A stretch of DNA of 64,000 nt. Origin: Iodobacter fluviatilis (GTDB lineage: Bacteria > Pseudomonadota > Gammaproteobacteria > Burkholderiales > Chitinibacteraceae). Shown here piece after piece: positions 33,572 to 44,183 of this stretch. Within the stretch, counting starts at the first letter, position 1, and each line of letters starts with the position of its first letter. The translations under genes and the position numbers were made by a program. The DNA lies in NCBI RefSeq assembly GCF_900451195.1, contig NZ_UGHR01000004.1, positions 1-64,000 of the forward strand, read 5' to 3'. Below the pieces are notes generated by a model, which was not told the DNA's origin, made no database searches, and saw only the letters and a list, made by a program, of their open reading frames with translations.

Positions 33572-34588
33572 CTAAATCAATTCGGCGGCTTTAAGTTCTT
33601 GTTTTAAGTAAGCATAGAAAATAGGGGCAGCGACAAGGCCGGGCAAGCCAAAGATTGCTTCCATGAATAGCATGGCGAGTAAAAGCTCCCAGGCAAATGC
33701 ATGGATACGCCCGCCAACGATGCGGGCATTCAAGAAGTACTCTAATTTATGAATGATCACCAAAAAGGCCAGTGAGCCTGCCGCGACTGAGGCGGACACA
33801 CTCATGCTGACGGCGACAATGGCAGTATTAGAAAGAAGATTACCAATCACAGGCAATAATCCTGCTAAAAAAGTAATCACAATCAGGGTTTTAGTCAGCG
33901 GCAACGACACGCCGAGCGAAGGCAGGATGACGGCCAGATAGATCAGCGTAAAAAAGGTATTCAGTGCGGAAATACGAACCTGGGCAAAAACAATTTGCCG
34001 GAAAGAATTGGCTAAGCGGGCGCAACGTGTTTGCAGTGCGCTGAGTAAGGGGGCTTTATCATCACTATTGTGGTGCAAAGACAGCATGGCACCAATCACC
34101 ATGGCGATCAGCATTTGTGCCAGTGTATGGCCTGTGCGTGCACCAATTTGCTGCAGCTGGGCGATATGCTTGTCTGACCATTGATAGAATGCTGTTTTCC
34201 ATGCGCTTACATCTTGCGGAAGGCTTTCCAGCATCCAAGCGGGCAGCCAGTTGGCCAGCTCCAAGTGCAGTGCTTCGGCGATTTCACCCGACTTTCGCAT
34301 AATGCTGGGCATGGATGCCGACTCGCCATGAAACACCGAAGCTAGGCTAAACCCCATTAAGACCAGAAGCAGAATGATGACTGCAGAGAAAATAATTAGG
34401 GCAACAGGTTTTGCGTGTTTGGGGGGAAGGCGTGACACAAGGGGGGCTTGTGCCGCTTGGGCGACTAATTCATAGACTAAAAGACCAATCAGCAAGGCAG
34501 GAAGTAAGTGATTGAGCATCACTAAGAGCAGAAATAGCCCGATGATAAAATAACTGGCAATGCGCGAGTAACGGTCGAGCTTGAGCAT
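33572..34588 (-). CDS. AI-2E family transporter (PerM/TqsA-like)
   Basis: 338 aa, seven or eight membrane segments. The pattern of paired N-terminal helices, a soluble middle part (about 90-150) and the conserved C-terminal segment (FGLPGLVAAPIFYAYLKQE) fit the AI-2E exporter family. Substrate unknown; members export AI-2, act as Na+/H+ antiporters, or have no known substrate. It lies alone between the EAL protein and nadE on the same strand. Confidence 0.85.
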   Translation of the reverse strand: MLKLDRYSRIASYFIIGLFLLLVMLNHLLPALLIGLLVYELVAQAAQAPLVSRLPPKHAKPVALIIFSAVIILLLVLMGFSLASVFHGESASMPSIMRKSGEIAEALHLELANWLPAWMLESLPQDVSAWKTAFYQWSDKHIAQLQQIGARTGHTLAQMLIAMVIGAMLSLHHNSDDKAPLLSALQTRCARLANSFRQIVFAQVRISALNTFFTLIYLAVILPSLGVSLPLTKTLIVITFLAGLLPVIGNLLSNTAIVAVSMSVSASVAAGSLAFLVIIHKLEYFLNARIVGGRIHAFAWELLLAMLFMEAIFGLPGLVAAPIFYAYLKQELKAAELI

Positions 34589-34688
34589 GATTTAATCCGG
34601 GAGTCGGTAGTTCGGGTTAAGTGTAAGGGGGGCAGGCTTTAGGAGCAGGCCGCCTCAATGACGACCTGCTTTTTGCTCATCCAAACAG

Positions 34689-36287
34689 CTACATCGAAAA
34701 GCGATTGGTAATTGGCATGCGCCAGTCTTTGCCAAAAGCGCGATGAGTAATGCGTGGCCCTACCGGAGCCTGACGGCGCTTGTATTCATTGATGGTGAGT
34801 AAATGCACCACGCGATCCACATCCGCCTTAGCAAAGCCTTTGGCAATAATGTCGGCACGGCTCAGGTTTTCTTCTACATAGGCTTGCAAAATGGCGTCCA
34901 GAATTTCATAAGCAGGCAATGAATCCTGGTCGGTTTGATCTGGGCGAAGCTCGGCTGATGGCGGACGGGTAATAATCCGCTCCGGAATCACCATGCCTTG
35001 CGTATTGCGCCAGCTGGACAATTGATAAACCAGTGTTTTTGCCACGTCTTTAAGCACAGCAAAGCCACCCGCCATATCGCCATAGAGCGTAGCGTAACCG
35101 GTGGTCATTTCGGATTTATTGCCGGTGGTGAGCACCAGTTTGCCTGATTTATTAGAAAGTGCCATCAGGAGCGTGCCTCGGGCGCGTGCTTGCAGATTTT
35201 CTTCGGTGGTATCCGCCGCCAGGCCTTCAAATTCAGCAGAGAGGCCGTTCATAAAGGCTTCGTAGATCGGCCAGATTTCGATTTCTGAATACTTGCAGCC
35301 TAGGATTTTAATCATCTCGCGCGAGTCATTTACGCTGATATCCGCGGTGTAGCGGGAAGGCATCATCACCGCATGTACTTTATCTGCACCAAGCGCATCA
35401 ACGGCAATGGCAAGCGTCAGTGCTGAATCAATCCCACCAGATAAACCTAATAGCACACCAGGGAAGCGATTTTTGCCAATATAGTCTTGCACGCCCAAAA
35501 CAAGGGCCTGATAGGCGCTGGCTTCATCGCTTAAATCCGGGGTGATTTCAGCGGTTTGCAGATCGCCTTTTTGATATTCAACGATCGCCACTTGCTCGCT
35601 GAATGCGGGTAGCTGTGCAACCAGTTCGCCTGATTTATTCAGGGCAAAAGACTGGCCGTCGAAAATCAGCTCATCCTGCCCGCCCACCATATTGCAATAT
35701 ACCATCGCCATGCCTGTTTCGTCCACACGCTGGCCGACTACTTCGCGGCGGGTGGATTGCTTGGCCTGGTTGTACGGAGATGCATTCAGTATGAGTAATA
35801 ATTCAGCGCCTTCGTCGTCTGCGGCTGAGGCTGGCTCTACATCCCAGATATCTTCACAAATGGCCAAACCAATCTGCACGCCATCTTGCTCGAATACAAA
35901 GGGTGAATAGCCGGGTGAGAAATAACGTACTTCATCAAATACCTGATCATTGGGCAGCAGCAATTTATCGTAGCGGCCTAATACATTGCCATCCCGAATC
36001 ACGATTGCGCTGTTAAAACGCTCGTCGCCACTGGCGCGCGGATAGCCCAGCACCAATGTAATACCGTCCAGCTCGTCAATAAAGCGGCCAACGCACTGGG
36101 CGCACTCGGCTAAAAAGGCCGGGCGCAGCAGCAGGTCTTCCGGTGGATAGCCGCTTAAGGCCAGCTCTGGCGTGAGTAAAATATCCGCGCCTTTGGCCTT
36201 TGCCTCGGCGGCGGCCGCAAAGATTTTGGTCGTGTTGCCGGCAAGATCGCCGACGATGGAATTGAGCTGGGCAAGGGCGATTTTCAT
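34689..36287 (-). CDS. nadE: NAD+ synthase, glutamine-hydrolysing
   Basis: 532 aa from the ATG at 36287 (MKIALAQLNSIVGDLAGN); the ORF opens 24 bp earlier at 36311. Nitrilase-type glutaminase domain about 1-250: Glu in TPELALSGYPPEDL, Lys in RYDKLLLPN, Cys in LAICEDIW. Synthetase domain from about 270 with the ATP loop LGLSGGIDSALTLAI. It amidates deamido-NAD+ in the last step of NAD+ synthesis. The length and domain order match the fused NadE of many bacteria. Confidence 0.95.
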   Translation of the reverse strand: MKIALAQLNSIVGDLAGNTTKIFAAAAEAKAKGADILLTPELALSGYPPEDLLLRPAFLAECAQCVGRFIDELDGITLVLGYPRASGDERFNSAIVIRDGNVLGRYDKLLLPNDQVFDEVRYFSPGYSPFVFEQDGVQIGLAICEDIWDVEPASAADDEGAELLLILNASPYNQAKQSTRREVVGQRVDETGMAMVYCNMVGGQDELIFDGQSFALNKSGELVAQLPAFSEQVAIVEYQKGDLQTAEITPDLSDEASAYQALVLGVQDYIGKNRFPGVLLGLSGGIDSALTLAIAVDALGADKVHAVMMPSRYTADISVNDSREMIKILGCKYSEIEIWPIYEAFMNGLSAEFEGLAADTTEENLQARARGTLLMALSNKSGKLVLTTGNKSEMTTGYATLYGDMAGGFAVLKDVAKTLVYQLSSWRNTQGMVIPERIITRPPSAELRPDQTDQDSLPAYEILDAILQAYVEENLSRADIIAKGFAKADVDRVVHLLTINEYKRRQAPVGPRITHRAFGKDWRMPITNRFSM

Positions 36288-36383
36288 CGGATGGGTTTCG
36301 GCAGGAAGCAAAAAACCTATTTTAAGCCAGAACGCTGCGGGAATGTACGCTGGCCTCAGTTTTATCGTTGCCGTGCAGAACGC

Positions 36384-38006
36384 TCAGATGATTACCTCAT
36401 CCAGGCGGTAGCGGGAGACAATGCTTTGCATGTCCTGCGCCATATTTTGCAGGCTGGCTGCGGTGTTTGCGGCCTCATCGGCAGCCTTGTGGCTGTGTAG
36501 GCTGATATCTCCCAGCGCATTAAGTTGTTGCACTAGCGTATGGCTTTCATCATGCCGGTCCACAATTCCCTGCGTCATACTGCCGACCAGTTTGGTCATT
36601 TGATTATTCTGCATCTGCAAATGGCTGAGGGTGCGCTCGGCGTCTTCTGCGCTGCTGACGCCATGCGCTACTTCGTTCACCGCCTCATTCATGGCAAGGC
36701 CCACACTTTCTGCCATTTTGCGGATAGAGCTAATTTGCAGGTTGATATCTTCGGTAGATTGTTTAGTCCGCTCGGCCAGTTTTCTGACTTCATCGGCAAC
36801 CACAGCAAAGCCGCGCCCTGATTCACCGGCTCTGGCGGCCTCAATCGCAGCATTAAGTGCAAGTAAATTGGTTTGCCCGGCGACGTCTTTAATGACCGCC
36901 ACCACTTCGGCAATTTTCTGGTTCTCAGTATGCAGCTGATCCAGTTGCCCAGAGGCACTGTGCACCGCAAGGGCTATGCCACGCACGCGGGCAATGGCCT
37001 CGCTGATGGTTGTAATCCCTGATTCGGTCAGTTGATTGGATTGATCAATAAGAGTTTGCGTTGTACCTGCCTGGGCTGCCATCGCCTGCATGCCCTGATC
37101 AAGCTGCGCCAGTGTTTTAAGCATGATGTGGGTGGTTTCCTGCTGTTGTTTGGATGCACCCAGCGTTTTATGTGCGTGCATGGCCATTAAATCGGCAGCA
37201 TGGGTGACGGTCTGAGTTTTACCCCGCAGGGCAAATAAGCTGCGTTGCAAGCTGCCTATCATTTTGCCGAAGGCCTGAATGCTGCGGCCAATCTCATCGC
37301 GGCGGGCAGAGGAGGGGGGGCGGGTAAAATCATGTTCGCTGGCAATGTGCTCTACTTCCTGGCGCAGGGATAAAAGTGGCCGCGTGAGTGAGCGTGAAAA
37401 CCAGATTCCCAGAGCAGCCAGTAAAGTTACGCTGACCAGCAGGGTGAAAATAAGTAAATGTTGTGCATCAAGGTAGGTGGCTGCTGCTTGGCCAGCCAGC
37501 ACATTGGCGCGCTGCTGCTTATTGATGACCAGTTTTTCAAGCAGGCCCTGTGTTTTGTGTGCCAGTGCTACACCCTGGCCTAGCTCGGTATGCAGGGCTT
37601 CTGTTTTATCTTGAATCAGTGATGCTTGTAGCACTTTATCGTTGAGTAGCAGAAAAGCCGCTAAAGAGTCGGCTAATTCTTTGGGCAGGCTAACCTCTGT
37701 GTTCTGGAGTGTTTGGTACTCATTCAGGCTTTTTTGCAGGCGGGCACGTAATGATTCCACACGATGGTAGGCCGCCGAGGTGACTTCATCATCATCGCTA
37801 ATAATATGCTGATAGCTCATGACGCGGATTTCTTCAAAATCAGCATTGATCTGATTGACGATGCGCATGGTTTGCAGATTACTTTGGCTGAGTTCTTCTA
37901 AGCTTTGATTGACTTGCTTTAGAGCCAGAACGCCTGTTCCTCCCATTAAGACCATCGCTAACGTAGCGCCCGCCACCATCAATCCTAGTTTATTACCAAT
38001 TTCCAT
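36384..38006 (-). CDS. Methyl-accepting chemotaxis protein
   Basis: 540 aa. TM1 about 9-30, a periplasmic four-helix-type domain (about 31-185), TM2 about 186-206, HAMP (about 207-260) and a cytoplasmic signalling domain. The hairpin tip is intact: [21 protein letters not shown] followed by [18 protein letters not shown]. Ligand unknown. The end carries no CheR-binding pentapeptide. Same strand as nadE, 72 bp away. Divergent to another receptor. Confidence 0.93.
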   Translation of the reverse strand: MEIGNKLGLMVAGATLAMVLMGGTGVLALKQVNQSLEELSQSNLQTMRIVNQINADFEEIRVMSYQHIISDDDEVTSAAYHRVESLRARLQKSLNEYQTLQNTEVSLPKELADSLAAFLLLNDKVLQASLIQDKTEALHTELGQGVALAHKTQGLLEKLVINKQQRANVLAGQAAATYLDAQHLLIFTLLVSVTLLAALGIWFSRSLTRPLLSLRQEVEHIASEHDFTRPPSSARRDEIGRSIQAFGKMIGSLQRSLFALRGKTQTVTHAADLMAMHAHKTLGASKQQQETTHIMLKTLAQLDQGMQAMAAQAGTTQTLIDQSNQLTESGITTISEAIARVRGIALAVHSASGQLDQLHTENQKIAEVVAVIKDVAGQTNLLALNAAIEAARAGESGRGFAVVADEVRKLAERTKQSTEDINLQISSIRKMAESVGLAMNEAVNEVAHGVSSAEDAERTLSHLQMQNNQMTKLVGSMTQGIVDRHDESHTLVQQLNALGDISLHSHKAADEAANTAASLQNMAQDMQSIVSRYRLDEVII

Positions 38007-38292
38007 TAGAAGAGCACACCGTCTGAAAGGGCTGCAGTATGGTTGGTGAATATGTAAGCGATATGTCTAGATGATTAATAAATCTTACTGTTTTGCTGAC
38101 AATTCGTGTTAGTGCTTTGATGGTCGATCTCAATTGTCGTGAAGGCTTGCGGTGTATGGGCTCAAAGAGAAATGACACCAAGACCTGTTTTCTATTCTTA
38201 GCTAATAAGCTCAGTGGTGCTATTTCTCTGTTTCCTTAGTACTGAGCTGTCCTATTCTTTAATAGAGCGCGTTGCTCAATGGGGCATCTGGT

Positions 38293-39909
38293 ATGCGTAC
38301 TGTAAAAACTATGTTTTTAGCATTAGGTTTTTTGGTCGTGTTTACTTTGGTTTTATTAGTGAGCGTAGCAATTTTGCTGAAAAAAAGCGCTGACGAACAT
38401 GGGCAGGCCGAGTTTCAGCGATATAACTCTTATTTACTGGCTGATGAGTTAAGGCAAAGTTCGGATGATCTGACTCGTTTAGCTCGCAGCTATGTGGTGA
38501 CCGGGGATGCTAAATATGAAAAACAATATTGGGATGTGCTTAATATCCGCAATGGAAAAAAACCACGACCTCAGGAATATCAGCGTATTTATTGGGATTT
38601 TAAGGCGGTCAGCGATCGTTTGCCCCGGCCTGATGGTGAGCAAATAGCCTTGCAACAATTAATGCTCAAAGCAGGCTTTTCTGAGGCAGAATTTGCCAAG
38701 TTAAAAGAAGCCCAAGCTAATTCTGATGGCTTGGTTAAAAGCGAAACGATTGCAATGAATGCGGTAAAAGGGCTTTTTGCGGATGATCAAGGGGGCTTCA
38801 CCAAACAAGGGGAACCCGATTTAAAACTCGCTGCCGATTTAATGCACAACACCGCATATCACCAGTACAAAGCGCAAATTATGCGTCCGGTGGATGATTT
38901 TTTTGTGTTGCTGGATAAAAGAACATCGGCTGCTGCTGGGCATGCAGAACAAAAGCTGCTGTTTTATTTACAAGTGCTGTTGGGCATGATTTTTTTATTT
39001 GGGCTGGGTATTTTGCTGGTGTTAATTCGGATGTATCACCGTTTGATCCGCTTATTGGGGTGTGAGCCTGTTGATGCGCTGCAAGTTGTGCAGGAAATGG
39101 CCGCCGGAAACCTAAACTCCCGGTTTAATGTAAGCCATGCTCAGAGCCTGATGGGGGCTTTGGATGGGATGAACCAGCAGTTCAGATTGGTGATTGGTGA
39201 TATCAAAGCTGCATCGGGCGTGCTTGCACTGACTTCGGGGCAGGTGAATGCATCTGCTCAGCGCTTATCGCAAAATTCATCAGAGCAAATGATGAATATT
39301 GAAAACACCAGTGAAGCGTTGAAAGAAATAAATTTTACCGTCAGTAAAAATAGTGAAAATGCCAAAATGACCGGCAGCATGGCGGAAAAATCATCCAGTG
39401 ACGCCACAAAAGGCGGTGAGGCCGTTAAGCAAACAGTGAATGCCATGCGGCAAATTGCCAGAAAAATTAGCATTATTGATGATATCGCCTACCAGACTAA
39501 TTTATTAGCGCTTAATGCGGCGATTGAAGCGGCTAGGGCCGGTGAAAATGGCAAGGGTTTTGCGGTGGTGGCATCTGAAGTCAGAAAACTGGCAGAACGC
39601 AGCCAGCTGGCTGCACAGGAAATCAGCGATTTGGCGATGAGCAGCGTGAGCCAAGCAGAGGCTGCAGGTAAGCTGCTCGAAGATATTGTGCCCTCTATTC
39701 GGAAAACCTCTTTATTGATCCAGGAGATTTCCTATGCCTCACAAGAGCAGGCTCAGGGAATAGACAGTATCAGTAGCTCGGTAGAGCAACTCACCCAAGT
39801 CACTCAGGCCAACGCTAGCGCTGCTGACTCACTTAGCAGCGCTGCGCGGGAGCTGGCAGAACACGCCAGAGGGCTTGAGAAAAACATAAGTTTTTTTCAA
39901 GGGAAGTAG
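38293..39909 (+). CDS. Methyl-accepting chemotaxis protein
   Basis: 538 aa from the ATG at 38293 ([20 protein letters not shown]); the frame opens at a TTG 21 bp earlier. TM1 about 7-30; a large periplasmic region of about 185 residues; TM2 about 220-245; signalling domain with [22 protein letters not shown] and [17 protein letters not shown]. The divergent neighbour has a shorter sensing domain, so the two probably detect different signals. Ligand unknown. Confidence 0.92.
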   Translation: MRTVKTMFLALGFLVVFTLVLLVSVAILLKKSADEHGQAEFQRYNSYLLADELRQSSDDLTRLARSYVVTGDAKYEKQYWDVLNIRNGKKPRPQEYQRIYWDFKAVSDRLPRPDGEQIALQQLMLKAGFSEAEFAKLKEAQANSDGLVKSETIAMNAVKGLFADDQGGFTKQGEPDLKLAADLMHNTAYHQYKAQIMRPVDDFFVLLDKRTSAAAGHAEQKLLFYLQVLLGMIFLFGLGILLVLIRMYHRLIRLLGCEPVDALQVVQEMAAGNLNSRFNVSHAQSLMGALDGMNQQFRLVIGDIKAASGVLALTSGQVNASAQRLSQNSSEQMMNIENTSEALKEINFTVSKNSENAKMTGSMAEKSSSDATKGGEAVKQTVNAMRQIARKISIIDDIAYQTNLLALNAAIEAARAGENGKGFAVVASEVRKLAERSQLAAQEISDLAMSSVSQAEAAGKLLEDIVPSIRKTSLLIQEISYASQEQAQGIDSISSSVEQLTQVTQANASAADSLSSAARELAEHARGLEKNISFFQGK

Positions 39910-39948
39910 ATGCTTTTGAGGGAGGTATTAGCCTGCAGGCCCCACTCC

Positions 39949-41373
39949 TTACTCCTCATCCGGCATAATGCTTTCGGCGTAATCAAAGAGCGCAGAAAGA
40001 ATATCAGCCTGCTGCTCATTGACGTTTTCCGATAGCATATCAATCGCATCGCCAAAGGCCTCTAAGGTGCGCGCTCCCCCTGCGCCGTCAAATAATCTGG
40101 CAGCTCGGTGCTGCTCCCAGCGGCGTAGTTCGGCAGGGCTTAGGCTTTGTGGAAAGTTTCTAGCGCGGTAGCGGAAAAACACTTCTTCAAGACGGCGGTC
40201 TTCAAAGCTCACCCGCTCTTTTGCCAGCTCTTCGGGGCTAAAGTTGCGTAGCTTAGCTAACAAACGCTTATCGTTATTGCCAATAAAGCCGCCATATAAG
40301 TCTTCATCCACATCGGCTTGGTGATGCTCAGTAGTAAACACCTGTTGCCAGATTGCGGACATATCGGGAGCGACTTCGGCTATTTTGGCGTGCGCTAAGG
40401 CCTGCTCTACATCGATATTCCAGTGTGCGGCGCGCTCGCTACTCAAGGTTTTGAGATTGCCAATCACAATGGGTGACTTATTAATATGGATGCTTTTAAT
40501 CGGCAGGCGAGTGATGCCTTCGGGTAAATCTGCCGTTTTGCTGAACATACGTAGGCGGATGGTTTCTGCGTCCAGCTTGAAAATTTCGCTTGGATCAAAA
40601 GCTAAATCCCAAACAATGATTTCGTTTTTATTGCTGGGGTGCATGGCGAGCGGCCAAACCAGCGCGATGCAGCCACGCTCTGCGGAAAACATGCCGCTGA
40701 TATGCAGGAAAGGTTTGCTATTGGGTAAGCCAATTTGCTCCAGTACCTTGTCTTTTTTGCGTAGCGAAAAACAAAAATCGAAAAGTTTGGGTTGTTTCTC
40801 ACGAATCAGCCGAGCCAGTGCAACGGTGGCGCGTACATCAGACAGCGCATCGTGCGCCGCTTCGTGGCTGATGCCGTTGGCTTGGGTGAGGTGCTCAAGT
40901 TTGAAGGAAGGGCGGCCATCTTCGTGCGTGGGCCAGACTATGCCTTCGGGGCGCAGCGCATAGGTGGTGCGAACCACATCGAGCAAATCCCAGCGGCTGC
41001 AATCATTTTGCCATTCACGCGAATAGGGCTCGATCAGATTGCGCCAAAACATAAAGCGCGTCACTTCATCGTCAAAACGAATCGAGTTATAGCCTAGTCC
41101 TACCGTGCCAGGCATGGCCAGCTCGGCCTCGATACGGGCTGCAAACTCAAACTCATCTACGCCATTTTCTAAGCAGTGCTGTGGCGTAATGCCGGTCAGC
41201 AGGCAGGCTTCCGGGTCGGGCAGGTAGTCAGGAGCGGGTTTACAGAAAATATTGAGCGGCTGGCCGATTTCATTTAATTCTGCATCGGTGCGAATGCCAG
41301 CAAATTGCGAAGGGCGATCACGGCGTGGGCTGATGCCAAATGTTTCGTAATCGTGCCAGTAAAAGGTATGCAT
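39949..41373 (-). CDS. sbcB: Exodeoxyribonuclease I
   Basis: 474 aa, usual length. DEDDh exonuclease: HDYETFGISPRRDRP at the N-terminus carries the first acidic pair; GYNSIRFDDEVTRF and HDALSDVRATVALA hold the others. The C-terminal SH3-like and helical domains read through. Degrades single-stranded DNA 3' to 5' in recombination and mismatch repair. Confidence 0.96.
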   Translation of the reverse strand: MHTFYWHDYETFGISPRRDRPSQFAGIRTDAELNEIGQPLNIFCKPAPDYLPDPEACLLTGITPQHCLENGVDEFEFAARIEAELAMPGTVGLGYNSIRFDDEVTRFMFWRNLIEPYSREWQNDCSRWDLLDVVRTTYALRPEGIVWPTHEDGRPSFKLEHLTQANGISHEAAHDALSDVRATVALARLIREKQPKLFDFCFSLRKKDKVLEQIGLPNSKPFLHISGMFSAERGCIALVWPLAMHPSNKNEIIVWDLAFDPSEIFKLDAETIRLRMFSKTADLPEGITRLPIKSIHINKSPIVIGNLKTLSSERAAHWNIDVEQALAHAKIAEVAPDMSAIWQQVFTTEHHQADVDEDLYGGFIGNNDKRLLAKLRNFSPEELAKERVSFEDRRLEEVFFRYRARNFPQSLSPAELRRWEQHRAARLFDGAGGARTLEAFGDAIDMLSENVNEQQADILSALFDYAESIMPDEE

Positions 41374-41448
41374 ATAGATAAAGCCTCAGGGAATCGCTGC
41401 CCGATTATAAGGCTTTTGAATTTGCATGGTACTTTAAGCAAGAGTGAT

Positions 41449-42483
41449 TTATTGCTTGCGCGGGCTAAGGCTGCGAAACGGCGCGGCCAGTGGGTCACCA
41501 ATAAATACGCCTTGAGCAGGCCATTCCACACTTTTCCAATAGGCCTCAACGGCAGAGGCTCCTGCCAGATAGTGAAACAACAAAACCTGCGGGTGAGGGA
41601 ATTTTTGCGGATAAGAATAAGGCTCGCTCACGGTGCCGTAGCTGGCGGTTGCGCCTGCTTCCAGCCACTTTAAGCTGCTCATCTGGCTGCTGTCGGTCAG
41701 CATGCCGCCATAAGAGGTGAGGTGGTCAGCCAGTGCGCCGGGTAGAAACTGCAAGGTTTCCAGCTTATCTACCTTTGTCAGCCCTGTTTGATAAATCAGC
41801 ACATCTTTTTTATGGCTAAGGACATCACTGGCCAGATTTTCAATCCTGACTGGCGGGCGCTGCAGGGTTTGGCTGCGCGGGAAAAGGGGGGCTCTGGCGT
41901 TGCGGTTGGTGTCACTCGTGGTTAAATAATAGGCCGTGCCTTGAGGAAAACTTCCCCAAGCCTCTGCTCCCCGATCAATGAATTTTTTCGCCTCCGCCAG
42001 ATTGTTGGCTGCCAGCATCATGCTGGGACGTATGCCCAGATCACTAAAAGGCAGTGTGCTGGCGTGGTTGAAATAAGGGGAGGCTGGTGTAGGCTTGCCA
42101 CTATCCTGACAGAGCCCTTCTTTATATCCCAGCGTAAATACATAGGTTATTCCAAGGCAATTCACCCGATATGGTTTAGCCCAAGCGAGTGCTAATGCCT
42201 GAATATGTACGGGCAGCACCGCATCCAGTTCTGATTTAGCCTGTGCAAACTCACCTTCACTAACCCAGCTTCGGTCAATGGGCAGGCTAATCTCAAAAAT
42301 TTGCTCAGCCTTTAAACCATGCTTCAGAACGTAATAACGGGCAATTTCTGCAGAGAGCGGATCATTACGATTCACCACCACCGCCAGCTGGCTGGCATTG
42401 AGCTGATAGAAAGGTAATTTGGGTGGCACTGCCCAAAGTGCAGCAGAAACAAGCAAAGAGAAAAAGGCGAAGAGTGGCTTCAC
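41449..42483 (-). CDS. TIGR03790 family secreted protein
   Basis: 344 aa. Signal peptide about 1-18 (MKPLFAFFSLLVSAALWA). The start of the mature part (LNASQLAVVVNRNDPLSAEIARYYVLKHG), the SYGGMLTDSSQMSSLKWLEAGATASYGTVSEP block and GDPLAAPF at the end match a family of exported proteins of unknown function (TIGR03790). Members occur beside PEP-CTERM genes, and one follows here divergently. Family assignment is from recalled motifs. Confidence 0.75.
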   Translation of the reverse strand: MKPLFAFFSLLVSAALWAVPPKLPFYQLNASQLAVVVNRNDPLSAEIARYYVLKHGLKAEQIFEISLPIDRSWVSEGEFAQAKSELDAVLPVHIQALALAWAKPYRVNCLGITYVFTLGYKEGLCQDSGKPTPASPYFNHASTLPFSDLGIRPSMMLAANNLAEAKKFIDRGAEAWGSFPQGTAYYLTTSDTNRNARAPLFPRSQTLQRPPVRIENLASDVLSHKKDVLIYQTGLTKVDKLETLQFLPGALADHLTSYGGMLTDSSQMSSLKWLEAGATASYGTVSEPYSYPQKFPHPQVLLFHYLAGASAVEAYWKSVEWPAQGVFIGDPLAAPFRSLSPRKQ

Positions 42484-42844
42484 GATAAAGGAGTCCGGAT
42501 CTTTGAATGAGAGCGATGTTATGTCAGTAAAATTGGGAATGCTAGCGGCTTCAGTGAGGATTTTTTTAAGTCTGTGAGTGTATATGCAACAAGTGTTTGT
42601 AATGTTTAATTTTGTTTTTGAAAATATTCATATCTTAAATATGAATATTTGTTTTTTATTTTTATATAAATGAGCAATTTTATTGCGATATTTATAAATA
42701 TTAAACGTAATAAACATGAGAATGACTCAATTTTAGTTAATACTGAAATCCTTATATTAATAGCTTCTTATTTTTATAGTTGCAGTGTTTTTATTTATTC
42801 ATGGTAGTTTTGGTTCTTTGGATAAAATTTCTGGAGGCTTTCAC
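42484..42844. other. AT-rich intergenic region
   Basis: About 361 bp between divergent genes. From about 42540 it is strongly AT-rich with long A/T runs (TATTTATAAATATTAAACG near 42688). It must hold the promoters of both flanking genes; no gene, riboswitch or clear box was recognised. Confidence 0.5.
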
Positions 42845-43426
42845 ATGATGAAAAAGCTAACACTTGCAATTTTACTGGTTTCTTCCGCTTCGCATGCCGC
42901 TGTGTTTGATTTTAGTGGCAGCATTAACTTCCACAAAGATGTTGTAAAGCTCGGGTTTACCTTGAATCAGACGAATACAGACGTAAAAGTCTGGACCGAT
43001 TCGTTTCGTAATGGTGTGAATTTTGATCCGATCACTGCTGTTTGGCAAAAGTCTGGCCAAGATTGGAAGTTGCTGGAACAAAACGATGATGACGGTAGCA
43101 TTGCTGCGGGGCAAACCCGCTATGACTCCGGCTTGAAATTTACGAGTCTGGGCGCGGGTGAGTATCTGTTTACAATCGCAACATATAATAATTCTGCTGT
43201 TGGCCCGTTGCTAAGTAATGGTTTTGTTTTTGATGGGCAGGCACCGATTCGGCTTGAAGACTGGAATCAGCCAGCAAATGGTTTGAACAGAGGGAAAGAG
43301 TGGAGCGTGCACTTAAGCGGAGTAGATACCGTGACCCCGGTGCCGGAGCCAGAAACCTATGCCTTAATGGGAATGGGCTTGCTAGGATTATTGGGCGCTG
43401 CCCGTCGCCGAAAAGCAGCAGCCTGA
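42845..43426 (+). CDS. PEP-CTERM sorting domain protein
   Basis: 193 aa from the ATG at 42845, with GGAGG (42833-42837) seven bases before it. Signal peptide about 1-18 (MMKKLTLAILLVSSASHA), a beta-rich body with a DVKVWTDSF segment, and the C-terminal tripartite tag: VPEPETYALMGMG, a hydrophobic stretch, and a basic end RRRK. The tag directs sorting by an exosortase (EpsH type), which is not in this window. The function of the body is unknown. Confidence 0.92.
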   Translation: MMKKLTLAILLVSSASHAAVFDFSGSINFHKDVVKLGFTLNQTNTDVKVWTDSFRNGVNFDPITAVWQKSGQDWKLLEQNDDDGSIAAGQTRYDSGLKFTSLGAGEYLFTIATYNNSAVGPLLSNGFVFDGQAPIRLEDWNQPANGLNRGKEWSVHLSGVDTVTPVPEPETYALMGMGLLGLLGAARRRKAAA

Positions 43427-43454
43427 GCTTATCAGGCTGATTAATACGCAGCAA

Positions 43455-43490
43455 AGCAAAAAGCCCAACCTTGCGGATGGGCTTTTTGCT
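43455..43490. terminator. Terminator after the PEP-CTERM gene
   Basis: 13-bp stem AGCAAAAAGCCCA (43455-43467) and TGGGCTTTTTGCT (43478-43490). It lies between the PEP-CTERM gene (+) and tRNA-His (-), which converge, and has T/A runs on both sides. Confidence 0.85.
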
Positions 43491-43497
43491 TTCTTAC

Positions 43498-43573
43498 TGG
43501 GGTGGCTGATGGGGCTCGAACCCACGACAACAGGAATCACAATCCTGGACTCTACCAACTGAGCTACAGCCAC
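43498..43573 (-). tRNA. tRNA-His (anticodon GTG)
   Basis: 76 nt with encoded CCA (43500-43498), acceptor GTGGCTG/CAGCCAC, discriminator C and anticodon loop TTGTGAT. A G-1 equivalent is encoded at 43574. Last gene of a Pro-Arg-His cluster. Confidence 0.96.
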
Positions 43574-43655
43574 CGCTGAGCGGTGCGTTTAACACTTAAA
43601 ATACTACAAGTCTTAAACAAAAATTTTGGTCCGTTTTAATAGTCGATCACACACT

Positions 43656-43732
43656 TGGCGCACCCGACAGGAATCGAACCTGTAACCTACGGCTTAGAAG
43701 GCCGTTGCTCTATCCAGTTGAGCTACGGGCAC
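43656..43732 (-). tRNA. tRNA-Arg (anticodon TCT)
   Basis: 77 nt, encoded CCA, acceptor GTGCCCG pairing with CGGGTGC (two G-T pairs), anticodon loop CTTCTAA giving TCT, which reads AGA. Middle of the cluster. Confidence 0.95.
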
Positions 43733-43814
43733 ACTGTACAACCGTACTATAAATCAGCTTATCTGGGAGGATAAGATCTTACTTTAAAACAACTTATCGT
43801 ATAAGGATAAGTTC

Positions 43815-43891
43815 TGGTCGGGGCGGTGGGATTCGAACTCACGACCCTCTGCTCCCAAAGCAGATGCGCTACCGGGCTGCGCTACGCCCCG
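43815..43891 (-). tRNA. tRNA-Pro (anticodon TGG)
   Basis: 77 nt, encoded CCA, acceptor CGGGGCG/CGCCCCG, T-loop GTTCGAATCCC, anticodon loop TTTGGGA giving TGG. First gene of the tRNA cluster, about 6 nt after its transcription start. Confidence 0.96.
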
Positions 43892-43903
43892 AACAGAGGA
43901 CGC

Positions 43904-43932
43904 AATATACTGTGAGGATTTTTTTGCGTCAA
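43904..43932 (-). promoter_or_regulatory. Promoter of the tRNA-Pro-Arg-His cluster
   Basis: On the minus strand TTGACG (43932-43927), 17-bp spacer with a run of seven A, TATATT (43909-43904). The GC-rich stretch just after TATATT (TGCGTCC) looks like the discriminator of stringently controlled stable-RNA promoters. Confidence 0.8.
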
Positions 43933-44183
43933 GCACCTTCGTGATCTTTTTTCATGGGGTAGGAGGAAAAACCATGCAAAAACCGGGGTTTTTCTTATGC
44001 TACTTATTGTTTTATAAGGTGATTTTTGCTTGTAAAAATATTTTAATCGTAGACTAAATTTTTTAATATTTCTTACTTGGTTCAATGGGGCTTAGTTTGA
44101 AAAATATGCAGGAAATGTTTGGGCTGGAGGCTTTTGCATGAGAAAATGCGTTTTTTGCGATCGTTACAGCAGGAGTTTTACCC

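Noticed and set aside
34630..34690. Possible terminator between the AI-2E permease gene and nadE
   Set aside because: The AGCAGG/CCTGCT stem has its T run on the wrong strand for both minus-strand genes.
43882..44085. 67-aa minus-strand ORF over the tRNA promoter
   Set aside because: It covers the tRNA promoter and part of tRNA-Pro and has no coding features.
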